This document shows positions 34,860-44,266 of a stretch of 64,000 nt of DNA, in pieces. A program made the translations under genes and the position numbers. Position 1 is the stretch's first letter, and each line of letters opens with the position of its first letter. The stretch is from contig NZ_JACHEG010000002.1 in assembly GCF_014201355.1 (NCBI RefSeq), positions 1,488,001 through 1,552,000 on the forward strand, in the 5' to 3' direction. Origin of the DNA: Aliirhizobium wenxiniae. Its GTDB lineage: Bacteria > Pseudomonadota > Alphaproteobacteria > Rhizobiales > Rhizobiaceae. The notes beneath the pieces are model-generated. The model did no database searches. It saw nothing but the letters and a program-made list of their open reading frames with translations, and was not told the DNA's origin.

Positions 34860-36859
34860 GCTTCCCTGATCCTATCGCAGTATTCAGAACAGAAGCAGCC
34901 GAGCTTCTGGAACAGATCGAGGCAGGGCTTCTCGATCTCAATGTGAATCTCGGCGACAAGGATCAGGTCGACGCGGTCTTCCGCGGCCTCCACACGCTCA
35001 AAGGCTCCGGCGCCATGTTCGGCTTTGAGGCGCTTGCAGCCTTCACCCACCATTGCGAAACGGCCTTCGACCGGGTGCGCAAGGGCGAGGTTCCCGCGAC
35101 CCATGCACTCGTCACCGCCGTTCTCGAAGCCAAGGATCACATGCGTGCACTGGTGGAAACACCTGCTGGCGATCATGAAGCAGTGAGCGAGGTACTGCTC
35201 GCCAATCTGCGCCACGCCGTCGACGGCAGCGGCGATCAGGCCGCATCATCTGTTTCCGCGGCTCCGGCCAAGACACTGTTCAAGATCCGTTTCAGCCTGC
35301 CGCAGAATGCCATGGCCAACGGCACTAATCCGCTGCCGCTGCTCGACGAGCTGCGCGATCTCGGAACCTGCCGCATTGTCGCCGACCGTTCCGGCATTCC
35401 CGCACTCGATGAACTCGTGCCGACCGACCTGCATGTTTCCTGGGATGTCGAGCTTCTGACCGATCAGCCGCGTTCCGCGATCGATGACGTGTTCATCTTC
35501 GTCATGGACGATATGGAACTGGCCGTTGAAGAGATCGCAGTTGCGGCACAAATGCCAACTGTCGCAGCACCGGCACCTGTTGCAACGGCCGCGTCCGTCG
35601 CGGCCGAACCGGTTGCTTCCGCGACATCGACAGCCGCTGCGGCACCGGCAGCACCGGCTCCGGGCGACGCGAAAGCCGCCAAGGCGAATGAAAATGTCCG
35701 CGTTCCAGCCGAAAAGCTCGACGAACTGATGGACCGGGTCGGTGAACTGGTGATTGCCCAGTCGCGACTCTCTCAGCTGGCAGGCGGCAGCGGCGATCTC
35801 ACGCTACGTGCCGTCTCCGAAGACGTCGAACGTCTTTCCGGCGAGCTGCGCGACACGATGATGGTCCTGCGCATGGTACCGGTTACACATCTGTTCAGCC
35901 GCTTCCGCCGCCTTGTCCACGATCTGGCGAACGAGACCGGCAAGAGGATCGAACTCGTCACCGAGGGCGAAACCACGGAAGTCGACAAGAGCGTCATCGA
36001 GCGCTTGGCAGATCCACTGGTGCATCTGGTCCGCAATTCCTGTGACCACGGTCTCGAGACACCGGAAGATCGACTTGCAGCGGGCAAGACCGAGGCTGGC
36101 CATATCCACTTGTCCGCCCGCCAGCAGGCCGGCGAAGTAATTATCACGATCAAGGACGACGGTCGCGGCATCAACAAGGAGCGTGTTCGCGCCAAGGCGG
36201 AATCCTCTGGTCTCATCGCTGCCAATGCCAGCCTTACCGATCAGGAACTCTACCAGCTGATCTTCCAGCCGGGCTTCTCGACAGCGAGCCAGGTCACCAA
36301 CCTGTCGGGCCGCGGCGTCGGCATGGACGTGGTCAAGCGCACCATCGACGCCCTGCGCGGCACGATCAACGTCGTCAGCCGTCCGGGTGAAGGCTCGGAG
36401 ATTTCGCTCGCCATCCCGCTGACGCTTGCCATCATTGACGGTCTGCTCGTGCGTGTCGGCAACGGCCGCTACGTCATCCCGCTTTCAGCGGTCGAGGAAT
36501 GCCTCGAGCTTTCGATCGAGGAAGACATGCGCTCTCGCGGTCGCAGCTTCATCTCGCTGCGCGACAGCCTCGTCCCCTTCCTTCGCCTGCGGGATCTGTT
36601 CCGTACGAACACGACGCCCGACCCCTTCCAGAAGGTCGTTGTCATCTCGACCGGCTCGGAACGCGTCGGCCTCGTCGTCGACCAGATCATCGGCGACCAT
36701 CAGACGGTCATCAAGGGCATGTCGAAGCTTCACCATGACGTAGCGACCTTCTCGGGCGCAACCATTTTAGGCGACGGCGATGTCGCTCTTATTCTCGATG
36801 TCGGCCACCTCGTCGCCGAGGGCCAGCAGCAGGAGGCGCATCTGCGCGCAGCCGGATGA
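34856..36859 (+). CDS. cheA: Chemotaxis histidine kinase CheA
   Basis: This central kinase of the array has 667 residues. An N-terminal Hpt domain carries the phosphorylatable His46 in FRGLHTLKGSGAMFG. A regulatory segment follows, then an alanine/proline-rich linker around residues 225-275. The dimerisation domain begins near VRVPAEKLDELMDRVGELVIAQSRL. The ATPase has VRNSCDHG, DDGRGI, FSTASQVTNLSGRGVGMDVVK as N, G1, F and G2 boxes. A CheW-like domain ends the protein (LLVRVGNGRYVIPLS). It is coupled by 4-base overlaps to cheY and cheW. Confidence 0.95.
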   Translation: MSFPDPIAVFRTEAAELLEQIEAGLLDLNVNLGDKDQVDAVFRGLHTLKGSGAMFGFEALAAFTHHCETAFDRVRKGEVPATHALVTAVLEAKDHMRALVETPAGDHEAVSEVLLANLRHAVDGSGDQAASSVSAAPAKTLFKIRFSLPQNAMANGTNPLPLLDELRDLGTCRIVADRSGIPALDELVPTDLHVSWDVELLTDQPRSAIDDVFIFVMDDMELAVEEIAVAAQMPTVAAPAPVATAASVAAEPVASATSTAAAAPAAPAPGDAKAAKANENVRVPAEKLDELMDRVGELVIAQSRLSQLAGGSGDLTLRAVSEDVERLSGELRDTMMVLRMVPVTHLFSRFRRLVHDLANETGKRIELVTEGETTEVDKSVIERLADPLVHLVRNSCDHGLETPEDRLAAGKTEAGHIHLSARQQAGEVIITIKDDGRGINKERVRAKAESSGLIAANASLTDQELYQLIFQPGFSTASQVTNLSGRGVGMDVVKRTIDALRGTINVVSRPGEGSEISLAIPLTLAIIDGLLVRVGNGRYVIPLSAVEECLELSIEEDMRSRGRSFISLRDSLVPFLRLRDLFRTNTTPDPFQKVVVISTGSERVGLVVDQIIGDHQTVIKGMSKLHHDVATFSGATILGDGDVALILDVGHLVAEGQQQEAHLRAAG

Positions 36860-37371
36860 ACCAAGCCTTAGCAAAACTTTCGGAAGACCTGTGGGAAGGA
36901 CGCGACGAACTCGAGGTGCTTACCTTCGAGATCGCCGGTGAAACTTTCGCGCTCGAAGCCTTCATCGTTCAGGAAATCCTTGATCTCTTGCCGGAAACGA
37001 GCGTTCCGGGTGCCAAGGCCTTTGTCGGTGCCGTGATCAACTTCCGCGGCAAGGTCATTCCGCTTGCCGATATCCGCCTCGCCTTCGGCATGGAGGCGAC
37101 GAAGCCGACCATCGACAGCCGGATCATCGTCATCGAGATCGAAATCGATGGGGAGCCGGTACTTGCAGGTATCCGCACAGACAAGGTGAATGAAGTCACC
37201 ACGCTTTTGCAATCCGCCAGCGAACCGCCGCCAAGTGTGGGCATGCGCTGGCGGCCGGATTTCATCAACTGCCTCGTGAAGCGGGGAAGCGAATTCATCA
37301 TCGTTCCCAATCTGCAGGTCATCTTTTCGGCCAGACACGAGCGTTCCGCAACCGCGCCGACCCACGGTTGA
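36856..37371 (+). CDS. cheW: Chemotaxis coupling protein CheW (first copy)
   Basis: This adaptor links receptors to CheA. It has 171 residues and a CheW fold: LTFEIAGETFALEAFIVQEIL near the start, VPGAKAFVGAVINFRGKVIPLADIRLAFG in the middle, and the MRWRPDFINCLVKRGSEFIIV region late. A short N-terminal extension (NQALAKLSEDLWEGRDE) precedes the domain. The ATG overlaps the cheA stop by four bases, and the first MCP gene follows 22 bases later. A second, different cheW lies downstream of the MCP genes. Confidence 0.93.
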   Translation: MNQALAKLSEDLWEGRDELEVLTFEIAGETFALEAFIVQEILDLLPETSVPGAKAFVGAVINFRGKVIPLADIRLAFGMEATKPTIDSRIIVIEIEIDGEPVLAGIRTDKVNEVTTLLQSASEPPPSVGMRWRPDFINCLVKRGSEFIIVPNLQVIFSARHERSATAPTHG

Positions 37372-37393
37372 TCATATTTGACGGAGATTACAC

Positions 37394-39076
37394 ATGCGTG
37401 CCTCGATCAAGTTAAAGCTCGCTTCGGCCTTCGGCTTCATCATCCTGATGCTGATGGTCACCGCTGGTTACGGCATCTTCAGCCTCGGCAACCTCAACGA
37501 TACTCTGGAACAGGTTATCCAGGGTCCGGCGACGCGCCTCAAGCTTACTCAGACGCTCAATGCCGAGCAATTGCAGCAGCTTCGCCAGCAGAAAAACCTT
37601 CTGCTCGCTTCCAATCATGCTGACATGCAACGCTACATCGAAAGCAACGACGCGGCACGCAAGGCCTATGACGAAAGCTTCCAGATGATCCAGGCGCGTG
37701 CGACTGAGCAGGGCAAGGTCTACTGGGACAAACTTTCTGGCTTCACCGCAGAGTTTCGCAAACAGGACGATCGCATCCGTGCTCTTATGCTGGCAGGCGA
37801 CCAGACCGGTGCCAATCAGGTTTCCAGCAACGAGGCGCGCGTAGTGATCAACCAGATCGACGCTCTTCTGGAAGAAGTCATTAAGCTCGAGGACAGCCGC
37901 CTTCAGGCCGCTGACGAACAGTCTGATGTCGACTATGCCCAGACCCGGATGATCATGATCTCGGTTGCCGTGGCGGCCTTTCTGATCGCAACGCTTGCCG
38001 CATTGTGGATCGCGATGAGCATCAACAAGGGTCTGCGCAACGCTGTCAGCGCCGTGCAGAATGTTGCCGAAGGCGATCTCACCCGTTTCGCGACGATTTC
38101 CAGCAAGGACGAGATCGGCGACCTGCTCACTTACGTCAACACGATGATCGAGCGCCTGCGCGGCGTGGTCGGTGATGCGTTGTCGGCTTCCGACAACGTT
38201 TCTTCCGGCAGCCAGGAGCTTTCAGCAAGCTCGGAACAGCTGTCGCAGGGCGCAACGGAACAGGCGTCTTCCGCCGAAGAGGCTTCCGCCTCGATGGAAG
38301 AGATGGCTGCCAACATCAAGCAGAACGCCGACAACGCCGCCCAGACGGAAAAGATCGCGCGTCAATCCTCAAGGGATGCGGAAGCCTCCGGTCAGGCCGT
38401 CAACCGTGCCGTCGGCGCGATGCGGACGATCGCCGAAAAGATTTCCATCGTTCAGGAAATCGCTCGCCAGACCGACCTTCTGGCCCTCAACGCCGCCGTC
38501 GAGGCTGCGCGTGCCGGCGAACACGGCAAGGGCTTTGCCGTCGTCGCTTCGGAAGTCCGCAAGCTCGCCGAGCGTTCGCAAGCCGCCGCCGCCGAAATCA
38601 GCGCGCTTTCGGGTGATACCGTTCAGGTCGCAACCGAAGCCGGCGAAATGCTGAACCGCCTGGTGCCGGACATCCAGAAGACAGCCGAACTGGTGTCGGA
38701 GATCTCCGCCGCCTGCCGCGAGCAGGATATCGGTGCTTCGCAGATCAACGAAGCCATCCAGCAGCTCGACAAGGTGACCCAGCAGAATGCCGGCGCATCG
38801 GAAGAAATGTCGGCAACGTCGGAAGAACTCGCCTCCCAGGCTGAAGAGCTTCAGGCATCGATCGCCTTCTTCCGCGTCGATCAGGCGGGTGCAAAACCGG
38901 CACCCAAACGGTCTGCCGCCACTGCCCCGCGCGCTGCTGCAAAGCCCGCCTACCGGGCGCCGGCTCAGAGCGGCCATTCCGTCCATGCTCAACAGGCCAA
39001 GGCCAAGGGTTTTGCCCTCGACATGTCGATGGGCGGCCCGGACGCGGACGACCAGCACTTCCGCGAAAGCGCTTGA
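37394..39076 (+). CDS. Methyl-accepting chemotaxis protein 1
   Basis: This is a transmembrane chemoreceptor of 560 residues. A first membrane helix (about residues 9-30) is followed by a periplasmic helical-bundle sensor to about residue 185. A second membrane helix ([21 protein letters not shown]) and a single HAMP domain come next. The signalling domain carries the conserved tip [31 protein letters not shown]. The C-terminal tail [15 protein letters not shown] is shared with the next MCP. A GGAG site precedes the ATG by seven bases. No ligand-binding family can be named beyond a four-helix-bundle type. Confidence 0.92.
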   Translation: MRASIKLKLASAFGFIILMLMVTAGYGIFSLGNLNDTLEQVIQGPATRLKLTQTLNAEQLQQLRQQKNLLLASNHADMQRYIESNDAARKAYDESFQMIQARATEQGKVYWDKLSGFTAEFRKQDDRIRALMLAGDQTGANQVSSNEARVVINQIDALLEEVIKLEDSRLQAADEQSDVDYAQTRMIMISVAVAAFLIATLAALWIAMSINKGLRNAVSAVQNVAEGDLTRFATISSKDEIGDLLTYVNTMIERLRGVVGDALSASDNVSSGSQELSASSEQLSQGATEQASSAEEASASMEEMAANIKQNADNAAQTEKIARQSSRDAEASGQAVNRAVGAMRTIAEKISIVQEIARQTDLLALNAAVEAARAGEHGKGFAVVASEVRKLAERSQAAAAEISALSGDTVQVATEAGEMLNRLVPDIQKTAELVSEISAACREQDIGASQINEAIQQLDKVTQQNAGASEEMSATSEELASQAEELQASIAFFRVDQAGAKPAPKRSAATAPRAAAKPAYRAPAQSGHSVHAQQAKAKGFALDMSMGGPDADDQHFRESA

Positions 39077-39088
39077 GACAAATTAGCT

Positions 39089-39115
39089 GGTCCGGGCCGC
39101 CTTGTGGCCCGGACC
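39089..39115 (+). promoter_or_regulatory. Perfect 10-base-pair hairpin between the two MCP genes
   Basis: GGTCCGGGCC pairs exactly with GGCCCGGACC across a seven-base loop, 12 bases after the first MCP stop. There is no T run, so it is at most a weak or Rho-assisted terminator. It may instead stabilise the upstream mRNA and set the ratio of upstream to downstream che products. Confidence 0.55.
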
Positions 39116-39260
39116 ACCGCCGCCGTGTGTATGCGTCGACGTCAGACCGGTTTGAATTGAGGTTCCGGGGCGAATGTCTTGCCCGAATACCGATCCATTC
39201 AGCTTTCACCATCGAGGTTGAAAGCTCCACGTCGCCATCCATGCATATCGGGGTATTTCC

Positions 39261-41066
39261 TTGCGCTTCACCATCAAACTCAAGCTGGCCTTGTCTTTCG
39301 GACTGATGATTGTCCTTCTGGCATTGACCGCCGGTTACGGCATCTTCAGCCTCTCCAACCTCAATACCGCCATCTCCGAACTCATCGCAGGCCCCGCAAA
39401 GCGGCTCGAACATGCGCAGAATGTCGGCGCGCTGCAGCTGCGCATCGTCCGCGCCCAGATGAACATGGCCACAGCGACCAACTCGGCTGATGTCGACAGC
39501 TATCTCAAGGCCAGCGACACCAACCGTGTGAAATTCAAGGAAGAGATCGCATGGCTGATTGCAGCCGCGACCTCCGATGAAGGCCGCAAGTCCTGGCAGG
39601 ATGTCGGCGATCTCGGTGACAAGCTGTTTGTGATCGATGACAAAATTCGCGAACTGGCTAAATCCGGCAACGGCGCCGAAGCAGTACGGCTTGCGACGAC
39701 CGAAGGTCGTTCAACGGTCGACGCGATCGAAGAGTTGGCAAATGCACGCGCCGATGCAAGCCGTGCGGCCATGCAGAAGGCCGATGCGGACACCAACGAT
39801 CAGTATACAACAACCCGCAACTTCATCGTCGGCTTGGCCGCAATCGCACTACTCATCGCAATCGTTGCAGCTCTGTGGATTGCACTCAGCATCAGCAATG
39901 GTCTGCGGAAGATCATGGGCGTTGCAGAGGCCGTTTCGATCGGCGATCTCAACCAGGACGTCCAGATCAAGTCCAACGATGAAATCCGCGACCTGGTCAA
40001 CACGATCAACGTGATGACAGCAAACCTGCGCAATACGGCCGATATCGCCGACCAGATTGCCAACGGCAACCTGACCGTTACGCCTAAACCGCTCTCCGAC
40101 AAGGATACGCTCGGTATCGCGCTCGAAAGCATGGTCCAGCGTCTGCGCGGTGTCGTCGCCGACGCTCTTGCTGCTGCCGACAACGTCTCCTCCGGCAGCC
40201 AGGAACTGTCTTCCAGCTCCGAACAGCTGTCGCAGGGCGCAACCGAACAGGCATCGTCGGCCGAAGAGGCTTCCGCCTCGATGGAGCAGATGGCCGCCAA
40301 CATCAAGCAGAACGCGGATAACGCCGCCCAGACGGAAAAGATCGCACGCCAGTCCTCCAAGGACGCGGAAGCTTCCGGCGAAGCGGTTGCCCGTGCCGTC
40401 GGCGCCATGCGCACGATCGCCGAGAAAATCTCGATTGTTCAGGAAATCGCCCGCCAGACCGACCTTCTCGCGCTGAATGCCGCCGTCGAAGCCGCGCGTG
40501 CCGGTGAACACGGCAAGGGCTTTGCCGTCGTCGCTTCGGAAGTCCGCAAGCTTGCCGAGCGTAGCCAGGCTGCCGCTGCCGAAATCAGCTCGCTCTCCGG
40601 CGAGACGGTGCAGACAGCTGCCGAAGCCGGCGACATGTTGAACAAGCTGGTGCCCGCGATCCACAAGACCGCCGAACTGGTTTCGGAAATCTCCGCCGCC
40701 TGCCGCGAGCAGGATATCGGTGCCAGCCAGATCAACGAAGCCATCCAGCAGCTCGACAAGGTGACCCAGCAGAACGCCGGTTCGTCGGAAGAAATGTCGT
40801 CGACGTCGGAAGAACTCGCCGCCCAGGCCGAAGAACTGCAGGCCTCAATCTCCTTCTTCAAGGTCGACACGACCGGTTCCCGCAACCACGCGGCGCCGGC
40901 TGCAAGGGCACCAGCCTACAAGCCGGCACAGCAGGTCCAGCGGACGAGTGCTCCGGCATCGGCCAACAACATCAAGTCGCAGCAGGCCCGCGCCAAGGGT
41001 TTTGCCCTCGACATGTCGATGGGCGGACCGGATAGCGACGACGCCGATTTCAGGGAAAGCGCTTAA
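39261..41066 (+). CDS. Methyl-accepting chemotaxis protein 2 (tandem HAMP)
   Basis: This is a transmembrane chemoreceptor of 601 residues and the paralogue of the upstream MCP. The start is a TTG with a GGGGT motif six bases upstream; it begins [14 protein letters not shown], parallel to [14 protein letters not shown] of MCP 1. The periplasmic part diverges strongly from MCP 1. After the second membrane helix there are two HAMP units: [21 protein letters not shown] and then [26 protein letters not shown] 1 has one. The signalling domain is nearly identical to MCP 1, ending in the same [15 protein letters not shown] tail. The second cheW follows three bases after the stop. Confidence 0.9.
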   Translation: MRFTIKLKLALSFGLMIVLLALTAGYGIFSLSNLNTAISELIAGPAKRLEHAQNVGALQLRIVRAQMNMATATNSADVDSYLKASDTNRVKFKEEIAWLIAAATSDEGRKSWQDVGDLGDKLFVIDDKIRELAKSGNGAEAVRLATTEGRSTVDAIEELANARADASRAAMQKADADTNDQYTTTRNFIVGLAAIALLIAIVAALWIALSISNGLRKIMGVAEAVSIGDLNQDVQIKSNDEIRDLVNTINVMTANLRNTADIADQIANGNLTVTPKPLSDKDTLGIALESMVQRLRGVVADALAAADNVSSGSQELSSSSEQLSQGATEQASSAEEASASMEQMAANIKQNADNAAQTEKIARQSSKDAEASGEAVARAVGAMRTIAEKISIVQEIARQTDLLALNAAVEAARAGEHGKGFAVVASEVRKLAERSQAAAAEISSLSGETVQTAAEAGDMLNKLVPAIHKTAELVSEISAACREQDIGASQINEAIQQLDKVTQQNAGSSEEMSSTSEELAAQAEELQASISFFKVDTTGSRNHAAPAARAPAYKPAQQVQRTSAPASANNIKSQQARAKGFALDMSMGGPDSDDADFRESA

Positions 41067-41069
41067 ACC

Positions 41070-41558
41070 ATGGCCGCATCATCCGAATCCCAGTTCGTAA
41101 CTTTCAGCCTCGGCGAAGAGATCTTCGCCGTGCCTGTCGAGGTGGTGCGGGAAATCCTCGATCATGAGGATGCCTTCAAGATCCCGCACGGGCCGGATTA
41201 TCTTCTCGGCCTGCGCGATGTCCGCGGACAGGGCGTGCCGATCATCGATCTTCGGATCAGGCTCGGCATGAGCCCGACCACAAGGACCCCGCATACGCGC
41301 ATGCTGGTTCTCGACGTGCCGATCGGCGACAAGGTCCTGGCGCTCGGTCTCGTTGCCGATCGCGTCTACGAGGTCGTGCCGTTCCGCGTCGAGCAGATCG
41401 AGAATGCGCCCGATATCGGCATTCGCTGGCGGTCAGACTACATCGCCGGCGTGGTGCGCAAGGATGGCGGCTTTGTCGTCATCATCGATCTCGCCCGGCT
41501 GTTTTCCGATACCGGCCCGGCGCTTGCCGGCGTCGCGCCCAGATCACAGGTTGCATGA
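41070..41558 (+). CDS. Chemotaxis coupling protein CheW (second copy)
   Basis: This is a CheW-domain adaptor of 162 residues. It opens QFVTFSLGEEIFAVPVEVVREIL, followed by LLGLRDVRGQGVPIIDLRIRLG and the C-terminal segment IRWRSDYIAGVVRKDGGFVVIIDLARLFS. It differs considerably from the first CheW in this operon, so they may couple different receptors or compete within one array. The gene starts three bases after the second MCP, and its stop overlaps cheR as ATGA. Confidence 0.92.
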   Translation: MAASSESQFVTFSLGEEIFAVPVEVVREILDHEDAFKIPHGPDYLLGLRDVRGQGVPIIDLRIRLGMSPTTRTPHTRMLVLDVPIGDKVLALGLVADRVYEVVPFRVEQIENAPDIGIRWRSDYIAGVVRKDGGFVVIIDLARLFSDTGPALAGVAPRSQVA

Positions 41559-42427
41559 CGGATCCCAGCGTGAGCGTAGCATTAAAGACCCAGCCGCTGG
41601 ACGACCGGCTCAGCAAGCGCAATTTCGAGGCGCTGTCGAAATTCATCTACAGCTATAGCGGCATCAAGATGCCGCTGAGCAAGTCGACCATGCTCGAAGG
41701 CCGGCTTCGCCGCCGGCTGCGGGTAACGGGCATCGCCACTTTCGATGACTATTGCGACTATCTCTTCAATCACGACGGCATCGAACGCGAGGCCATCTAC
41801 CTGATTGATGCGGTCACGACCAACAAGACCGACTTCTTCCGCGAGCCGAAACATTTCGACTACATGCGGGATGTGGCGCTTGGCGATATCGTGCGGCAGT
41901 TTTCCGAGCGACGGCTGCGGATCTGGAGTTCCGCCTGCTCGACGGGGGCCGAGCCCTATACGCTGGCCATGGTGATGTCCGATTACCTGCAATCGCAGGC
42001 ACCGGACCGGGACTATTTCATCCTGGCGACGGACCTTTCAACCGATGTGCTGCAGAAAGCACAGAAGGGCATCTATTCCTCCGACATGATGGCGCCTGTA
42101 CCGCCCGAGATGATGCGCCGCTATGTCATGCGGGCAACCAACGCGCATCGGCAGGAAATGCGGGTCGCTCCGATGCTGCGCCAGAAGGTCGGGTTTGCGC
42201 GAATGAACCTGATGGATGCGAAATATCCGATCGGCGATCCGATGCACATCATCTTCTGCCGCAACGTGCTGATCTATTTCGACAAGCAGACCCAGAGCCA
42301 AGTTCTGACCCGGCTATGCAACAGCCTGGCTCCCGGCGGCTATCTGTTCATCGGTCATTCGGAAACCGTCAGCGGCTTCGATCTGCCGATCCGGCAGGTC
42401 GCCAACACAATCTTCAAGCGGATATAG
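41555..42427 (+). CDS. cheR: Chemoreceptor glutamate methyltransferase CheR
   Basis: This SAM-dependent enzyme methylates glutamates on MCP adaptation helices. It has 290 residues: an N-terminal helical domain ([21 protein letters not shown]) and a Rossmann-type catalytic domain. The signature NKTDFFREP, the SAM-binding loop [15 protein letters not shown] and the [11 protein letters not shown] motif are present. It is translationally coupled to cheW upstream and lies seven bases before cheB. No C-terminal receptor-binding pentapeptide partner (NWETF-like) is seen on the MCPs here. Confidence 0.95.
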   Translation: MTDPSVSVALKTQPLDDRLSKRNFEALSKFIYSYSGIKMPLSKSTMLEGRLRRRLRVTGIATFDDYCDYLFNHDGIEREAIYLIDAVTTNKTDFFREPKHFDYMRDVALGDIVRQFSERRLRIWSSACSTGAEPYTLAMVMSDYLQSQAPDRDYFILATDLSTDVLQKAQKGIYSSDMMAPVPPEMMRRYVMRATNAHRQEMRVAPMLRQKVGFARMNLMDAKYPIGDPMHIIFCRNVLIYFDKQTQSQVLTRLCNSLAPGGYLFIGHSETVSGFDLPIRQVANTIFKRI

Positions 42428-42434
42428 GCAAAGC

Positions 42435-43517
42435 ATGGGCGGTAAAATTCGTGTCCTGATCGTCGACGACTCGGCGAGCGTGCGGCAGACGCTCTCGACA
42501 CTTTTGTCGGAAGACCCGGATATCGAGATCATGGGGGTCGCCAACGACCCGTTCATGGCCGCCAAGAAATTGCGCGACGAAATACCGGACGTCATCACGC
42601 TCGATGTCGAGATGCCGCAGATGGACGGCATTACCTTCCTGCGCAAGCTGATGAGCCAGCATCCGATCCCGGTCGTGATGTGCTCGTCGCTGACAGAAAC
42701 CGGCTCGGAAACACTGATGCAGGCGCTTGAGGCCGGTGCCGTCGACATCATCCTCAAGCCGCGGATCGGGGCTGCCGACCATCTGGCCGAACATGCCGAG
42801 CAGATCCGCCAGACGGTGAAGGGGGCCGCACGCGCCAGCGTTTCCAAGCTGCGGGCGAGCCGCCTGAAAGAGCGTCCCGTCCAGGGCAAGCTGACGGCCG
42901 ATGCCGTGCTGCCGCCGCCGAAGATCGGCGCGATGGCGAAAACCACGGAAATGGTCGTCTGTGTCGGCGCTTCGACCGGCGGCACAGAAGCCCTGCGCGA
43001 GCTTCTGGAAGCGCTGCCCGCCAATTCGCCGGGCATGGTCATCGTCCAGCACATGCCGGAAAAGTTTACCGCCGCCTTTGCCAAGCGCTTGAACAGTCTT
43101 TGCGAAGTCGAGGTGAAGGAAGCCGTCAACGGTGATCCGGTGCTTCGCGGCCACGTGCTGATCGCGCCGGGCGACAAGCACATGCTGCTGGAGCGCCGTG
43201 GCGCACGCTACGAGGTTTCCGTTCGCGAAGGCCCGCTGGTCAGCCGGCACCGGCCTTCGGTCGACGTCCTTTTCCGCTCCGCCGCACGTTCCGCCGGCGC
43301 AAATGCGATGGGCGTGATCATGACCGGAATGGGCGATGACGGCGCACGCGGCATGAACGAAATGCACCAGGCCGGCGCGTTCACGGTGGCACAGGACGAG
43401 GCAAGCTCGGTCGTGTTCGGCATGCCGAAAGAAGCGATCGCCCATGGCGGCGTCGACCGTATCGTACCGCTCGACCAGATCGCGCGTGAGATACTGGCTG
43501 CGGACAAGCGGCGGTAA
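42435..43517 (+). CDS. cheB: Chemotaxis methylesterase/glutaminase CheB
   Basis: This phosphorylation-activated enzyme removes receptor methyl groups. It has 360 residues. The N-terminal receiver has Asp11-Asp12 and phosphoacceptor Asp57 in [12 protein letters not shown]. The C-terminal esterase carries the catalytic Ser in [10 protein letters not shown], His in VQHMPEKFT and Asp in MTGMGDDGA. It is the last gene of the che operon and ends 18 bases before the convergent XRE gene. No cheD, cheC or cheZ is present in the cluster. Confidence 0.95.
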   Translation: MGGKIRVLIVDDSASVRQTLSTLLSEDPDIEIMGVANDPFMAAKKLRDEIPDVITLDVEMPQMDGITFLRKLMSQHPIPVVMCSSLTETGSETLMQALEAGAVDIILKPRIGAADHLAEHAEQIRQTVKGAARASVSKLRASRLKERPVQGKLTADAVLPPPKIGAMAKTTEMVVCVGASTGGTEALRELLEALPANSPGMVIVQHMPEKFTAAFAKRLNSLCEVEVKEAVNGDPVLRGHVLIAPGDKHMLLERRGARYEVSVREGPLVSRHRPSVDVLFRSAARSAGANAMGVIMTGMGDDGARGMNEMHQAGAFTVAQDEASSVVFGMPKEAIAHGGVDRIVPLDQIAREILAADKRR

Positions 43518-43535
43518 CGCCTGACACCGCCACGA

Positions 43536-43724
43536 TCACTCTTCGAAAATATCCTCGATCCTTCGCTCCAGCACGCGGGCAATGGCAAATGCCAGCGGCA
43601 GGCTCGGATCGTAACGCTCATTTTCGATCGCGTTGACCGTCTGCCGCGACACGGAAAGCCGGGCCGCAAGCTCACTCTGCGACCAGCCTTTCTCGATGCG
43701 GAGAGCCTTCAACCTGTTCTTCAT
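43536..43724 (-). CDS. Small XRE/Cro-type transcriptional regulator
   Basis: This is a compact helix-turn-helix protein of 62 residues. It opens KNRLKALRIEKGWSQSELAARLSVSRQTVNAIE and ends ALAFAIARVLERRIEDIFEE, the pattern of the YozG/PadR-neighbour small XRE regulators. Its ATG overlaps the stop of the upstream membrane-protein gene by four bases, so the two form a pair. Such pairs usually consist of a membrane protein and a regulator that represses its own operon, which fits the inverted repeat seen in the promoter. Confidence 0.88.
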   Translation of the reverse strand: MKNRLKALRIEKGWSQSELAARLSVSRQTVNAIENERYDPSLPLAFAIARVLERRIEDIFEE

Positions 43725-44098
43725 CGAAAACGACGACCACTGATGAAGCCGCCGAGCATCCAGAGAACAGCCATCAGTGGCCAGACGAAAAACATAGAAA
43801 GCCTTGGATAGCCGACATTTTCGAGAAAACCGTAGCTGAACGTCGCCAGCGCCGTACCGGCAAAAGCCAGAGAAAGCGCTTCAAGCTGGATCCGTCGCTG
43901 GAGCTCGTCGGACGACCTCACCTGCCGCATGACGGATAACGCCACCGCAGCTCCCGGAAGCATGGGCGCCAGCGCCACAGCAGTTTTCCAGCCGCCCTCG
44001 ATCCCGCCGATATTGAGAACCCATACCGATCCGACCAGCACGATCATATAGGCGACCATGCTCGCGCTGAATTCGACAATGAAACGACGTCTGTGCAT
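43721..44098 (-). CDS. Small membrane protein paired with the XRE regulator
   Basis: This protein of 125 residues has four hydrophobic segments (about 10-30, 40-57, 78-95 and 100-118). The central loop reads MRQVRSSDELQRRIQLEALS, a charged segment I have seen in small membrane proteins encoded beside XRE regulators (2TM-domain/DUF-type). The function is unknown. The ATG follows a CAGGAG ribosome site and a well-formed promoter. It is translationally coupled to the regulator gene. Confidence 0.8.
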   Translation of the reverse strand: MHRRRFIVEFSASMVAYMIVLVGSVWVLNIGGIEGGWKTAVALAPMLPGAAVALSVMRQVRSSDELQRRIQLEALSLAFAGTALATFSYGFLENVGYPRLSMFFVWPLMAVLWMLGGFISGRRFR

Positions 44099-44108
44099 AT
44101 TCGACTCC

Positions 44109-44161
44109 TGTAAAGCGTCCTTTACATAGCGAGATGATCAATATGTCAAGTTTGCTTTACA
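44109..44161 (-). promoter_or_regulatory. Promoter and operator of the membrane protein/XRE operon
   Basis: On the minus strand TTGACA (44149-44144) and TGTAAA (44126-44121) are separated by exactly 17 bases. A perfect inverted repeat TGTAAAG-GACG-CTTTACA (44126-44109) overlaps the -10 and start region. A third copy of the 7-mer (CTTTACA on the plus strand) lies at 44155-44161, just upstream of the -35. This is the expected layout of an autorepressed XRE operon. Confidence 0.65.
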
Positions 44162-44226
44162 TGACGGACGGAAGGGCGTGAGGGTAATGTCTGATTTGCG
44201 CCAACAGCGGTCATCCATTTCGTGAT

Positions 44227-44255
44227 ACTCGGGCAGCTAAGTTGGCCGCCCGAGT
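44227..44255. terminator. Hairpin downstream of the SDR gene
   Basis: ACTCGGGC pairs with GCCCGAGT around a 13-base loop, between the SDR stop and the XRE promoter. Neither strand has a long U run, so termination strength is uncertain. Confidence 0.4.
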
Positions 44256-44266
44256 AAGCTTTTCGC

